A stretch of DNA of 64,000 nucleotides. It comes from Planosporangium thailandense (GTDB taxonomy: Bacteria; Actinomycetota; Actinomycetes; Mycobacteriales; Micromonosporaceae). Below, one piece after another: positions 36,226-43,876 of the stretch. Below the pieces are notes generated by a model. That model was not told the DNA's origin. It did not search any database and saw only the letters and a list, made by a program, of their open reading frames with translations. The position numbers were made by a program, and so were the translations under genes. The stretch is taken from positions 62,001 to 126,000 of the forward strand of contig NZ_JAATVY010000008.1 in the NCBI RefSeq assembly GCF_011947195.1. Reading direction: 5' to 3'. Each line of letters opens with the position of its first letter. Within the stretch, counting starts at the first letter, position 1.

Positions 36226-37173
36226 GTGGAGACCGACCTGCTGGGCATGCCGTACGAGCGACACACGATCGACCTCGGCACCGATGACGAAGGGCCGGTG
36301 ACGGCGACCCTCGTACGCCGCCACGCCGAGCAGCCCGACGGGCGTGCGGTGCTGTACGTGCACGGGTTTTCCGACTACTTCTTCCAGTCGCACCTGGCCG
36401 ACTTCTACACGTCCCGGGGCATCAACTTCTACGCGTTGGACCTGCGGAAGTACGGTCGTAGTCTGCTCCCCCACCAGACGCCGAACTTCTGCCGCGATCT
36501 GAGCGAGTACTACCCGGAGCTCGACGAGGCGGCCCGCGTCATCCGCGCCGAGGACGGCCACGACCGACTTCTCGTGACCGGGCACTCCACCGGCTGCCTC
36601 ATCACCGCGCTGTGGGCCCACGACCGGCGCGGCACCGGCGCGGTCGACGCCATGTTCTTCAACAGCCCGTTCTTCGACATGAACGTGCCCCGGCACATCA
36701 AGCTCGCCATGACGCCCATAGCGTTGCGAAAGGGCCGGACCCAGCCGTACTACAAGATGCCGGTCGGCCTCAACGACGTGTACGGCAGCAGCATCCACCG
36801 TGACCGGTACGGCGAATGGGAGTACAAGCTCGAGTGGAAGCCGTTGCCGGGCTTTCCGGTCTACGCCGGCTGGCTACGCGCGATCCTGGTGGCGCAGAAG
36901 CGGCTGCACGTCGGCCTCGACATCCAGGCGCCGATCATCGTGGCCTCGTCCACCGCGAGCTACAAGCGGGCCCGGTGGGGCGAGGCGGCTCGCGCGGCGG
37001 ACTCGGTGCTCGACGTCGACCACATGGCCCGGTGGACGCCGGCGCTCGGCAGGCGTACAACTCTCGTACGTGTCGAGGGCGGCCTGCACGACCTGACGCT
37101 GTCGGCCGAGCCGTCCCGTAAGCAGCTCTTCGACGAGCTGGGCCGCTGGATGGACGCGTACTTCACGGCTTGA
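36226..37173 (+). CDS. Alpha/beta hydrolase (monoglyceride lipase/serine aminopeptidase S33-like)
   Basis: 315 residues from a GTG. VLYVHGFSDYFFQSHLADF gives the HG oxyanion-hole region, LVTGHSTGCL the nucleophile elbow (GHSTG), and a C-terminal His lies in VEGGLHDLTLSAEPSR. FYALDLRKYGRSLLPHQTPNFCRD fits the lysophospholipase/monoacylglycerol-lipase group, here in pieces (LDLRKYGRSLLPHQ). No signal peptide; cytoplasmic. Substrate unknown. It overlaps the convergent DUF1444-like gene by 11 bp. Confidence 0.9.
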   Translation: METDLLGMPYERHTIDLGTDDEGPVTATLVRRHAEQPDGRAVLYVHGFSDYFFQSHLADFYTSRGINFYALDLRKYGRSLLPHQTPNFCRDLSEYYPELDEAARVIRAEDGHDRLLVTGHSTGCLITALWAHDRRGTGAVDAMFFNSPFFDMNVPRHIKLAMTPIALRKGRTQPYYKMPVGLNDVYGSSIHRDRYGEWEYKLEWKPLPGFPVYAGWLRAILVAQKRLHVGLDIQAPIIVASSTASYKRARWGEAARAADSVLDVDHMARWTPALGRRTTLVRVEGGLHDLTLSAEPSRKQLFDELGRWMDAYFTA

Positions 37174-37726
37174 AGATCTCCCAGCCACCGTCGCGGCGCA
37201 CCAGCAGCTGCTGGGTCAGCAGGTGCTGGTCGCCAGCGAAGAAGACGCGTTCGACCGCGCGCCTCGCCTTGTCAAGGCCCTGCGACGACTGTGAGCCGGT
37301 CACCACGACGACGTCGCGGGCCGGCACCCCGACGACCAGCTCGCCCTGAACCGAGCCCGCGAGCTGCTGCCAGAGGAGATCGACCAGCAGCAGGCTCGAC
37401 TCGATACCGTCGAACGACAGCATCAGGGTCGGCGACTCCCCGTGTACGCGTACGCTGCCCACCATCGTGCCGAGGTTCTCGGTGGCGCGGGACTTCAGCA
37501 CCCGCCGGGACAGCCCGAGTCGATCGAGGTCGAGCCAGCTGACGAAGCGCTGGCCGTACGGCGGCCCGAATGAGTACGCGACGGCCAGCTCGGCGGCAAA
37601 TTCGTCGAGTACCGGTGCCGCGGGGTCACCGTACGGGTCGTCCTCCGCACGAGCGAGAAGCGGAAGGAATGTGGTACTCGTCACGTGCACGGGTGCACCG
37701 TAGTTGTCGGGAGTCCCGTTCGGCAT
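37163..37726 (-). CDS. DUF1444/YtpQ-like protein
   Basis: 187 residues, no signal or membrane segment. The layout resembles DUF1444 (Bacillus YtpQ): a LDEFAAELAVAYSFGPPYG opening, a central FVSWLDLDRLGLSRRVLKSRA segment (quoted as LDLDRLGLSRRVLKSRA), then GELVVGVPARDVVVVTGSQS and a late FFAGDQHLLTQQLLVR strand pair. The biochemical role of this family is not known. The assignment is by pattern memory and is moderate. Confidence 0.65.
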   Translation of the reverse strand: MPNGTPDNYGAPVHVTSTTFLPLLARAEDDPYGDPAAPVLDEFAAELAVAYSFGPPYGQRFVSWLDLDRLGLSRRVLKSRATENLGTMVGSVRVHGESPTLMLSFDGIESSLLLVDLLWQQLAGSVQGELVVGVPARDVVVVTGSQSSQGLDKARRAVERVFFAGDQHLLTQQLLVRRDGGWEIFKP

Positions 37727-37915
37727 CGTCCGTACAGCCAGGTCGGGACGATCCCACTTGTCTGGTTTATGGTGAAATTCTGGTTACCGAGCGTGGGCGC
37801 CTCATACCACCTGCGTACATGGTGGGAAATCCAACCCACCGTCAGCCCTTTCGACCCGCATAGAGGCGTGGTATGGCGGTAGCCTTTTCCCGCGACGCAG
37901 CGTGGCGTCGTTCAT

Positions 37916-37988
37916 GCGCTCGTAGCTCAGTGGATAGAGCAGAGGACTTCTAATCCTAAGGTCGCAGGTTCGAATCCTGCCGGGCGCG
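37916..37988 (+). tRNA. tRNA-Arg (anticodon TCT)
   Basis: 73-nt cloverleaf. Acceptor arms GCGCTCG (37916-37922) and CGGGCGC (37981-37987) pair with one G-T; D-arm TAGCTCAGTGGATAGAGC; anticodon loop CTTCTAA with TCT; T-arm GCAGGTTCGAATCCTGC. CCA is not encoded. The integrase gene begins 82 bp downstream, so the 3' end of this tRNA is the likely attachment site (attL) of the adjoining integrative element. Confidence 0.97.
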
Positions 37989-38069
37989 CCCTGCTCACGG
38001 CGTTTTTCTTGATCTTCGGCCCGGCTTCGTGGAGCCGATCGTGGAGCTAGTCGCCGGTATCCTGGCTCC

Positions 38070-39554
38070 ATGGCTCCCCCGGCGGCAGCACGGAAGCGAA
38101 CCCGCGGCGAGATTGAAGTCCTTCCCAGTGGGTCACTCAGGGTCAGGGTGTACGCAGGCACCGACCCGGTGACTCGCAAGCGCCACTACCTCGTGGAGAC
38201 GGTTCCGGGAGGACGTGGGGCCGAGCGGGAAGCCGAGAGAGTGCGGACGCGGCTGCTTGGCCAGGTCGACGAGCGGCGCAACCCGCGGACCCGAGCGACG
38301 CTCGACCAGTTGCTCGACCGTTGGCTGGATGTCGTCGAGCTCGAAGCGACGACGCGAGTGAACTACAAGTCGAAGCTGGACAAGCACGTGCGGCCGGTGC
38401 TCGGCCGGCTGCCGCTGACGAAGCTCGACCCGGAGACGCTCGAATCCTTCTATGCCAGTTTGCGCAAGTGCGGCGAGCGGTGCGGCGGACGAAAGTACGT
38501 CGAGCACCGCAAGGCCGGTTCGCACGAGTGCACGGACAAGTGCCGTCCGCACAAGTGCCGGGGGCTGAGCGCGTCGACGGTGCGGCAGCTCCACTGGATA
38601 TTGAGTGGGGCGTTCGAGCGGGCGGTGCGCTGGCGCTGGCTCGGCATCAACCCGGCGTCGCAGGCATCGCCGCCGTCACTCCCCCATCCGGATCCGCACC
38701 CACCGTCGCTCGACGAGGCGGCTCGGATCGTGGAAGCGGCGTGGGCCGATCCCGACTGGGGAACGCTGATCTGGCTGGCGATGACGACCGGGGCGCGCCG
38801 CGGTGAGCTATGCGCGCTTCGGTGGCAGCATGTCGACCTGGACGCCGGCGTTCTGACCCTGCGACGCAGCATCTACATGGACGAGGACGGCGAGTTGCAG
38901 GAGAAGGACACCAAGACGCACCAGCAGCGCCGCGTGGCCCTCGATCCGGAGACCATGACGGTGCTGCAGGAGCACCGGGCGCGGGCGGTGTCGCGGCTGG
39001 CTTCAGTCGGGCTGGATCTGGACGCCGGCGCCTACGTGTTCTCGCCCGAGCCGGACGGCAGCCGGCCGTTCCGGCCCGACTCGGTCACGCAGCGGTATGG
39101 GCGCCTCGCGGCGCGGCTCGGCATCTCCACCACTATTCATGCGCTGCGGCATTACTCAGCGACTGAGCTCATCAATGCGGGCGTCGACGTGCGGACGGTC
39201 GCCGGGCGGCTCGGACATGGCGGGGGCGGTACGACGACGCTGAAGGTGTACGCGGCCTGGCTGAGTGAGTCGGACCAGCGGGCGGCCGCGACGCTGTCGG
39301 CGCGGATGCCCGCCAGACCGACCGAGCCGACAGCGCCGCGGCGGACGGGGCCGAACCCATACGAGGTGATCGCGGAGGCGCTGCGCGACGACATCAGGTC
39401 GGGACGGCTCAAGCCCTGCGACCACCTGCCCACGGTGGTCGAGCTGGCAGCGCAGCACAGAGTAGGCAGTGGTACGGCGCAGCGAGCGGTCGCACTGCTT
39501 CGTGACGAGGGTCTGGTCGAGGTCGTCCGCGGACGTCGAGCTGTTGTCAATTAG
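38070..39554 (+). CDS. int: Tyrosine site-specific integrase with C-terminal GntR-type winged helix
   Basis: 494 residues. N-terminal arm-binding domain (RVRVYAGTDPVTRKRHY), core-binding domain (about 75-200) carrying a Cys-rich insert (Cys134, 138, 154, 158, 163: likely zinc-binding), and a catalytic domain with Arg in TTGARRGELCALRW (243/244), HALRH (H357, R360), H383 in GRLGHGG and nucleophile Y394 in TLKVYAAW. Residues about 430-494 add a GntR-like winged helix (NPYEVIAEALRDDIRSGRLK; LAAQHRVGSGTAQRAVALL). It would integrate the element at the flanking tRNA-Arg; the extra domain may regulate its own expression. Immediately downstream of the tRNA, as in AICE-type elements. Confidence 0.93.
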   Translation: MAPPAAARKRTRGEIEVLPSGSLRVRVYAGTDPVTRKRHYLVETVPGGRGAEREAERVRTRLLGQVDERRNPRTRATLDQLLDRWLDVVELEATTRVNYKSKLDKHVRPVLGRLPLTKLDPETLESFYASLRKCGERCGGRKYVEHRKAGSHECTDKCRPHKCRGLSASTVRQLHWILSGAFERAVRWRWLGINPASQASPPSLPHPDPHPPSLDEAARIVEAAWADPDWGTLIWLAMTTGARRGELCALRWQHVDLDAGVLTLRRSIYMDEDGELQEKDTKTHQQRRVALDPETMTVLQEHRARAVSRLASVGLDLDAGAYVFSPEPDGSRPFRPDSVTQRYGRLAARLGISTTIHALRHYSATELINAGVDVRTVAGRLGHGGGGTTTLKVYAAWLSESDQRAAATLSARMPARPTEPTAPRRTGPNPYEVIAEALRDDIRSGRLKPCDHLPTVVELAAQHRVGSGTAQRAVALLRDEGLVEVVRGRRAVVN

Positions 39555-39700
39555 ATGACCAGTACGACAACCAGCACTGGCAACGCCTCACCGTGGCCAC
39601 CTGTCGAGCGCAAGACTGCGACGGCTCACGCCGCACCCGCCTCAGGACTACCAAGCACCATCCATGGCGCCCGACAACCGGACCGCGGGATGATCCGGCG

Positions 39701-40384
39701 ATGACCTCACGGACACCCCTCGATCTCGACCCGCCACCTCCACCCGGACCCCCGAAGGGACAGTCCGAAAGAGTGGGCGAAGTCATCGATGATCTACTTA
39801 AAGACCCCAAGACGCCCAAGCTAGTCGCGGCCTTCTATCACCCAGCGAATGGTTTTGCTGGAGACACGTTCCTCGCGCTCGCACCAAACGAACCGAACGT
39901 GATCACCATCCCAGACCTACTTGCCGTAACGCTGCTTGAGGTCCGGTTCTGGCCCACGGCCGTACGCACGATACTCCCGGGTGGTGAACTAGACGACAAG
40001 ATCCAGCAACACCTCGCGGCGATCCCGCTCGGCGTCCCCCTCTGGGAGGCCACAGACGTGCACCTTGCCTGGGCGGAGTCCCTGTGGAAGCTACTGAACA
40101 CAAAACAAGTGCCCGGAGTCGGGAAGTCAATCGCTGGCAAGTTGTTGGCAAGGAAACGCCCGGACCTAATTCCAATCGTCGACAACGTTATCGCGAAGAA
40201 ACTGAACTGTGCGTCGATGACCTACTGGACCACCTACCGCGAGGTCCTCACCTGCGAGGAACGCCGCCAGCGGCTGTCCGCCCTCCGGCCAGGCACATCG
40301 ACGGTCCGAGTTCTCGACACCGTCATGTGGATGCACTGGAGTAACGGGAAGCAGGCCAAGAACATCCGGGACCACCTCGGCTAG
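39701..40384 (+). CDS. DUF6308-like protein
   Basis: 227 residues from an ATG (TSRTPLDLDPPPPPGPP); a longer in-frame start at 39593 would add a low-quality extension. IPDLLAVTLLEVRFWPTAVR, a helix-hairpin-helix-like PGVGKSIAGKLLARKRPDLIP, and a C-terminal LDTVMWMHWSN segment recall DUF6308 of actinobacteria. The HhH-like motif suggests DNA or nucleic-acid contact in the manner of base-excision glycosylases, but no catalytic residue can be named. Cargo of the integrative element, 146 bp behind int. Confidence 0.6.
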   Translation: MTSRTPLDLDPPPPPGPPKGQSERVGEVIDDLLKDPKTPKLVAAFYHPANGFAGDTFLALAPNEPNVITIPDLLAVTLLEVRFWPTAVRTILPGGELDDKIQQHLAAIPLGVPLWEATDVHLAWAESLWKLLNTKQVPGVGKSIAGKLLARKRPDLIPIVDNVIAKKLNCASMTYWTTYREVLTCEERRQRLSALRPGTSTVRVLDTVMWMHWSNGKQAKNIRDHLG

Positions 40385-40430
40385 CCGCAACGCTGGCTTG
40401 GGGCCGGCCGGTTGCCGGAGGCTACTTTCG

Positions 40431-40456
40431 TGTCGGGCTCCACTTGATGCGTTACG
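40431..40456. repeat. Left terminal inverted repeat of the IS481-type element
   Basis: TGTCGGGCTCC then A then CTTGATGCGTTACG; pairs with 42595-42620 at 23 of 26 positions. A small hairpin (ACGGATC 40454-40460, GATCCGT 40471-40477) overlaps its inner end and may block read-through. Confidence 0.85.
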
Positions 40457-40496
40457 GATCGCGGTCAGATGATCCGTGACAGCTCCGGCTAGACGA

Positions 40497-40754
40497 TCAT
40501 GGTTTTGGGTTGGTGATGACTTCGGCGGCCCACCAGTCCGGCTTGGTCTGCTCCCAGGCCAGCTCCCCGGTGAAGTTCCACTCCCGACGTAGGTATTCCA
40601 GCAGGTCCCGTTGTGCGATTTCGACGGCCGCGTCGGGTGAGGTGCCTGGCAGCTCTCCGCACCCGATGCCGCCTGGTGGCTCTTCGAACACGGAGACGCG
40701 CCAGCATCGCGGGGTTCGGTACAGGACCACGTACTTGATGTCGACCTGGTTCAT
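40497..40754 (-). CDS. Small hypothetical protein inside the IS481-type element
   Basis: 85 residues, acidic-to-neutral, with two Trp-rich pieces (RREWNFTGELAWEQ, KPDWWAAEVI) and PDAAVEIAQRDLLEYL. No known domain recognised. It starts 18 bp after the transposase stop on the same strand and lies inside the terminal repeats, so it travels with the IS. It could be an accessory transposition factor or a passenger. Confidence 0.65.
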   Translation of the reverse strand: MNQVDIKYVVLYRTPRCWRVSVFEEPPGGIGCGELPGTSPDAAVEIAQRDLLEYLRREWNFTGELAWEQTKPDWWAAEVITNPKP

Positions 40755-40772
40755 GGCACGGGGCTTCCGGTT

Positions 40773-42560
40773 TCAGCTGCCCCGGCGTGGGGGCTCGGGT
40801 TTGCGGACCTTGAATCTAGCGATGGGCTTGGTGGTCGTGCGAGCGACTTCGGTGATGAGCCGGTCGCCGTCGTGGATGCGGAAGGTGGTGTCGGCGGCTT
40901 CGACGGTGACGGTGGCGCCGGCGTGGCGGATGCCGACGTGGATACGTTGGCCGGCCACGACCAGGGCGCCGCGGCAGTTGATCCGTCGCTGCACCCGTAG
41001 CGGGTCCGACGGCGGTTGCGGCGCAGGTCCGGCGGGGCGGGCGTCGCGGATGCGCGCCATGTCGGTGGAGGTCAGAGGGTTGGGCAGGCTGCGGAGCAAC
41101 TGCCCGTCGGTGGTGATCTGCATCAGTGCGCCGGCGAGGCGGACGGTGACCCGACGGCCGGCGAAGTGGTAGCCGACGGGGTGTTGGCGGCCGGCCAGGC
41201 CGATCAGGCCGGTGGCGTTGACCAGCCGGTCGACCTCGATGGGCGCGCCGGGGCGCAGGGCCCCGGTGGGCAGCGGTGGTGGGCCGGCCGGTCGGGCACC
41301 GTCGACCAGCAGCTGGCGCAGGTGGGCGGTGGTCAGCCGGGACGGCACGGTCTTGAGCCGCACCCCGTCGACGATGAGGTGGACGACGGTCGTGTCGGCC
41401 CACAGCGTGATGGTCTGACCGGCGCGGGCCGGGCCGAGCCAGAACTGCTGGCCGCCCACGCCGAGGTTGCCCGAGGCGGGCACCACCCGCTCGGCCTCGA
41501 CGGCCAGGTTGACCGGCTCCAGGCCGTTGGCCGCCATCACCAGCGGCGCGGTGGACCGCAGCGGCGTGGTCGGCGGCGTCGGGTCGAGCTGGGGTGCGGC
41601 GAGGGAGGACGGTAGCCGCAGCGGCAGCGGTGCCTGGTCGGGTCGTGGGGTGAACCGGTCGGCGGGGAAGGCCATGTCCAGGGACTGGTGGGGTCGGTTG
41701 GTGTTGTACTCGTGGCGGAAGGTGTCGATGGCGGCCTGCACGCTGGCCAGGTCGGGCCAGACCGGCGTGGCGTCGAGCAGTTCGCGTTGCAGGGTCTGGT
41801 GGAACCGCTCGACCTTGCCGGTGGTCGTCGGCGACCGGGGCTTGGTGTTGCGGGCGACGATGCCGTTCTCGCGGCAGATCCGCTCGAAGAGCACCTCGCC
41901 GGGGCGGGGTCGGGTGAACCGGCCGGTGAACTGCTTGCCGTTGTCGGTGAGGATCTCCTCCGGGATCCCGTATGCGCGCAGTGCGGCGACCAGGGCCAGG
42001 CAGACCGCGCGGCCGGTGGCCCGGGCCACCACCGTGGCGATGACGCAGAACCGGGAGTGGTCGTCGACGCCGGTGACGACCTTGGCCTCGGTGCCGTCGG
42101 CGAGCAGGACGCCGCCGACGATGTCCATCTGCCACAGCTCCATCGGCGCCGAGCGTTCCCAACGGCGGTAGTCCTCACGACGTCGGCGCCGGGGCAGCGC
42201 GTCGACCAGGCTGTGGCGCACCAGCACCCGATAGATGGTGCTCACCGACGGAATCGGGCCCGGACAGCCATTACGGCCCAGCTCGTAATGCAGCCGCCGC
42301 TGTCCCCAGCGCGGATGGTTACGGCGAAGCTCGCAGATCGCCGCCTCCACCTCGGGCGGAGTCTGCGCGGGATGCGCATGCGGGCGGTGCGACCGGTCGG
42401 CCAGCCCGGCCAGGCCCTCGTCGCGATACCAGCCCAACCAGCGATGCACCGCCTGCCGCGAGACGCCGAACCGCTCGGCGACCTCGGTCACCGGCACCCC
42501 GGCCTCGACCTCCAACACGGCGCGATAGCGCTGCTCTGTCACGGTCAACTCCACCAGCAC
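40773..42560 (-). CDS. IS481-family transposase with extended C-terminus
   Basis: 595 residues. N-terminal helix-turn-helix (VTEVAERFGVSRQAVHRWL, about 24-42), HTH_Tnp-like linker, DDE core with D146 (LWQMDIVGG), D206 (ILTDNGKQF) and E251 (KVERFHQTL). The core ends near residue 310. The remaining 285 residues contain three related beta-rich units (about 345-415, 430-505, 525-595), each with a V-G-Q-X pattern and a TVTV strand (RAGQTITLWADTTVVHL; FAGRRVTVRLAGALMQI; HAGATVTVEAADTTFRI). They recall the Mu-transposase C-terminal barrel. Longer than most IS481 transposases; seemingly intact. Confidence 0.9.
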   Translation of the reverse strand: MLVELTVTEQRYRAVLEVEAGVPVTEVAERFGVSRQAVHRWLGWYRDEGLAGLADRSHRPHAHPAQTPPEVEAAICELRRNHPRWGQRRLHYELGRNGCPGPIPSVSTIYRVLVRHSLVDALPRRRRREDYRRWERSAPMELWQMDIVGGVLLADGTEAKVVTGVDDHSRFCVIATVVARATGRAVCLALVAALRAYGIPEEILTDNGKQFTGRFTRPRPGEVLFERICRENGIVARNTKPRSPTTTGKVERFHQTLQRELLDATPVWPDLASVQAAIDTFRHEYNTNRPHQSLDMAFPADRFTPRPDQAPLPLRLPSSLAAPQLDPTPPTTPLRSTAPLVMAANGLEPVNLAVEAERVVPASGNLGVGGQQFWLGPARAGQTITLWADTTVVHLIVDGVRLKTVPSRLTTAHLRQLLVDGARPAGPPPLPTGALRPGAPIEVDRLVNATGLIGLAGRQHPVGYHFAGRRVTVRLAGALMQITTDGQLLRSLPNPLTSTDMARIRDARPAGPAPQPPSDPLRVQRRINCRGALVVAGQRIHVGIRHAGATVTVEAADTTFRIHDGDRLITEVARTTTKPIARFKVRKPEPPRRGS

Positions 42561-42594
42561 TCAGCGGAGTGTCACGTATCAAGTGAAGCCACGA

Positions 42595-42620
42595 CGTAAC
42601 GCATCAAGCGGAGTACGACA
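42595..42620. repeat. Right terminal inverted repeat of the IS481-type element
   Basis: CGTAACGCATCAAG ... GAGTACGACA, the inverse of the left end with three mismatches. The upstream word ACGTATCAAGTGAAG repeats part of it in direct orientation. Confidence 0.85.
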
Positions 42621-42767
42621 CGGAAGCCGCTTCCGGGCTGGGAGCAGTTCCTGTACAGCTTCAAGGCGGCCCGGACGGGCCGCACACGCCGCCGATTGGG
42701 CGTCCTGGCCGCCCGGCCGGGGGTGGCCGGGCGGCCAGGCCCAGTGCCCATCGGCTGGCGCGAATAG
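42621..42767 (+). pseudogene. Possible 3' remnant of a gene cut by the IS481-type element
   Basis: Immediately after the IS right end an open frame runs for 48 codons to TAG, with protein-like content (GWEQFLYSFKAARTGRTRRR, LGVLAARP). No start codon or matching 5' part is seen on the left side of the IS, so the rest may have been deleted. It could also be a chance frame. Confidence 0.35.
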
Positions 42768-43286
42768 GGGACAGATGGCGGGCCGCCGAAGCAACGGACA
42801 GTACCGAGGGCGGCTGATCTGGGTGGGCCGGCAGCCGGCCGGTGGCGAGCCGGTGCGCGGCGTGACCGACCGCGCCGCGCCGTAGCGCGGGATAGCGGTC
42901 TGCGGTGGTCGGGCTCTTTGCCTCCGGCGGGGATCTCCGGCCCCGGGATGGCGAAGATCCTGTACGCGCGTCGCGGTGCGTGGGTGGTTGCGCGGAGCCA
43001 TCCCGCCCACCGTCGACCCGGGCGAGCCGAGCAGACCACCGCCCGGGCCGCCAGCGTCCGTACGAACGTCGAGGTCCGCTTGACGTGGCGGCCCGGGCGG
43101 CGGCCCGCTCCCTGAAAGGCGGGTCGACGGCGGACGGGATGGGGGGACTTTTGTTGCAGGGCATGACTGTCGATGCGGCAGCAACATAAGATTCTCTGGT
43201 ATCTACAGTCGCTCACGTTCCGCTCGCATGCAGGAATCTACTAACGCCGGACGGTTCGACGAAGCAAACGCAGAAAGGCCAGAGTT
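42768..43286. other. 519-bp GC-rich stretch with no supported gene
   Basis: Several overlapping frames are open on both strands here, as expected at this GC content, but none has a good ribosome site plus protein-like pattern. A 55-codon frame at 42949-43116 (MAKILYARRGAWVV) is the least unlikely. The base composition drops sharply near 43,150, where the next island begins. Confidence 0.4.
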
Positions 43287-43874
43287 GTGAAGCAAGGTCC
43301 GATGAACGGCACACCGACCACCGAGCCGCTACCTCGTGATGTCGAGGCGCGATTACGGAACTTGGATCCGACAGCGCTTAGCCGCCAGGTGCTCATTCTG
43401 CCAACCCAAACGCGAGGCGGGACGACGCACTACCTTGCGGATGATGTGGTTGCCGTTCAGGTAGCCCGAAAGGGAGGGCTGGATGCTGCTTACTTGGTTC
43501 CTGCAGAAGACCGGACCTACCTGGAGGAGTACTCCGCTGAGTGGGTTCTCGAACTAGCGGTGGCTGTCATGCAGGGCATGACGCAAGATATCGCAACAGG
43601 TATAGGGGCATACCTATGGGAGAGGGCGAAGTATGTTGTCGGCGTCGGACACCATTCTGGGCCCGTTGAATCGGTCCCGATGCGCCTCGGTCTCGCTCGG
43701 TATGAGCGGGAAGCCGATGGAGCGGTTCGTATTGACAATCTGGTAATCGAAGGAAGTCCGGAGAATGTAGAAGCGGCTGTCCGGGCTTTGGTTGGCCACG
43801 CGGCCACGCCAGAGCTCGTGGAACTCGACGCGCATGAGGTTGACCAAGACGGAAATTCATCCGAAGAGGACTAA
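43287..43874 (+). CDS. Hypothetical protein, first gene of an AT-richer pair
   Basis: 195 residues from GTG (AGAAAGG upstream; ATG at 43302 is an alternative). No domain recognised. It has TRGGTTHYLADDVVAVQVAR and a helical VLELAVAVMQGMTQDIATG, then a glycine turn and an acidic C-terminus (DGNSSEED). Codon use is clearly less GC-rich than the chromosome, which points to recent acquisition. The next gene follows after 2 bp on the same strand. Confidence 0.7.
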   Translation: MKQGPMNGTPTTEPLPRDVEARLRNLDPTALSRQVLILPTQTRGGTTHYLADDVVAVQVARKGGLDAAYLVPAEDRTYLEEYSAEWVLELAVAVMQGMTQDIATGIGAYLWERAKYVVGVGHHSGPVESVPMRLGLARYEREADGAVRIDNLVIEGSPENVEAAVRALVGHAATPELVELDAHEVDQDGNSSEED

Positions 43875-43876
43875 AG

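Larger units (their letters stand above)
40431..42620. mobile_element. IS481-type insertion sequence, 2190 bp, with 26-bp terminal inverted repeats
   Basis: Left end (40431-40456) and right end (42595-42620) are inverted copies matching at 23 of 26 positions, each beginning TGTCG and reading into CTTGATGCGTTACG, in the TG...CA style of the family. A further related word (GTATCAAGTGAAG, about 42,576-42,588) repeats inside the right end and may be a second transposase site. No clear target duplication is visible; only CG abuts both sides. The element carries the transposase gene and an 85-codon passenger gene. Confidence 0.85.

Noticed and set aside
42572-43216. Overlapping 170-210 codon frames on both strands right of the IS
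   Set aside because: All are open simply because of GC content; none has a ribosome site plus a recognisable pattern.
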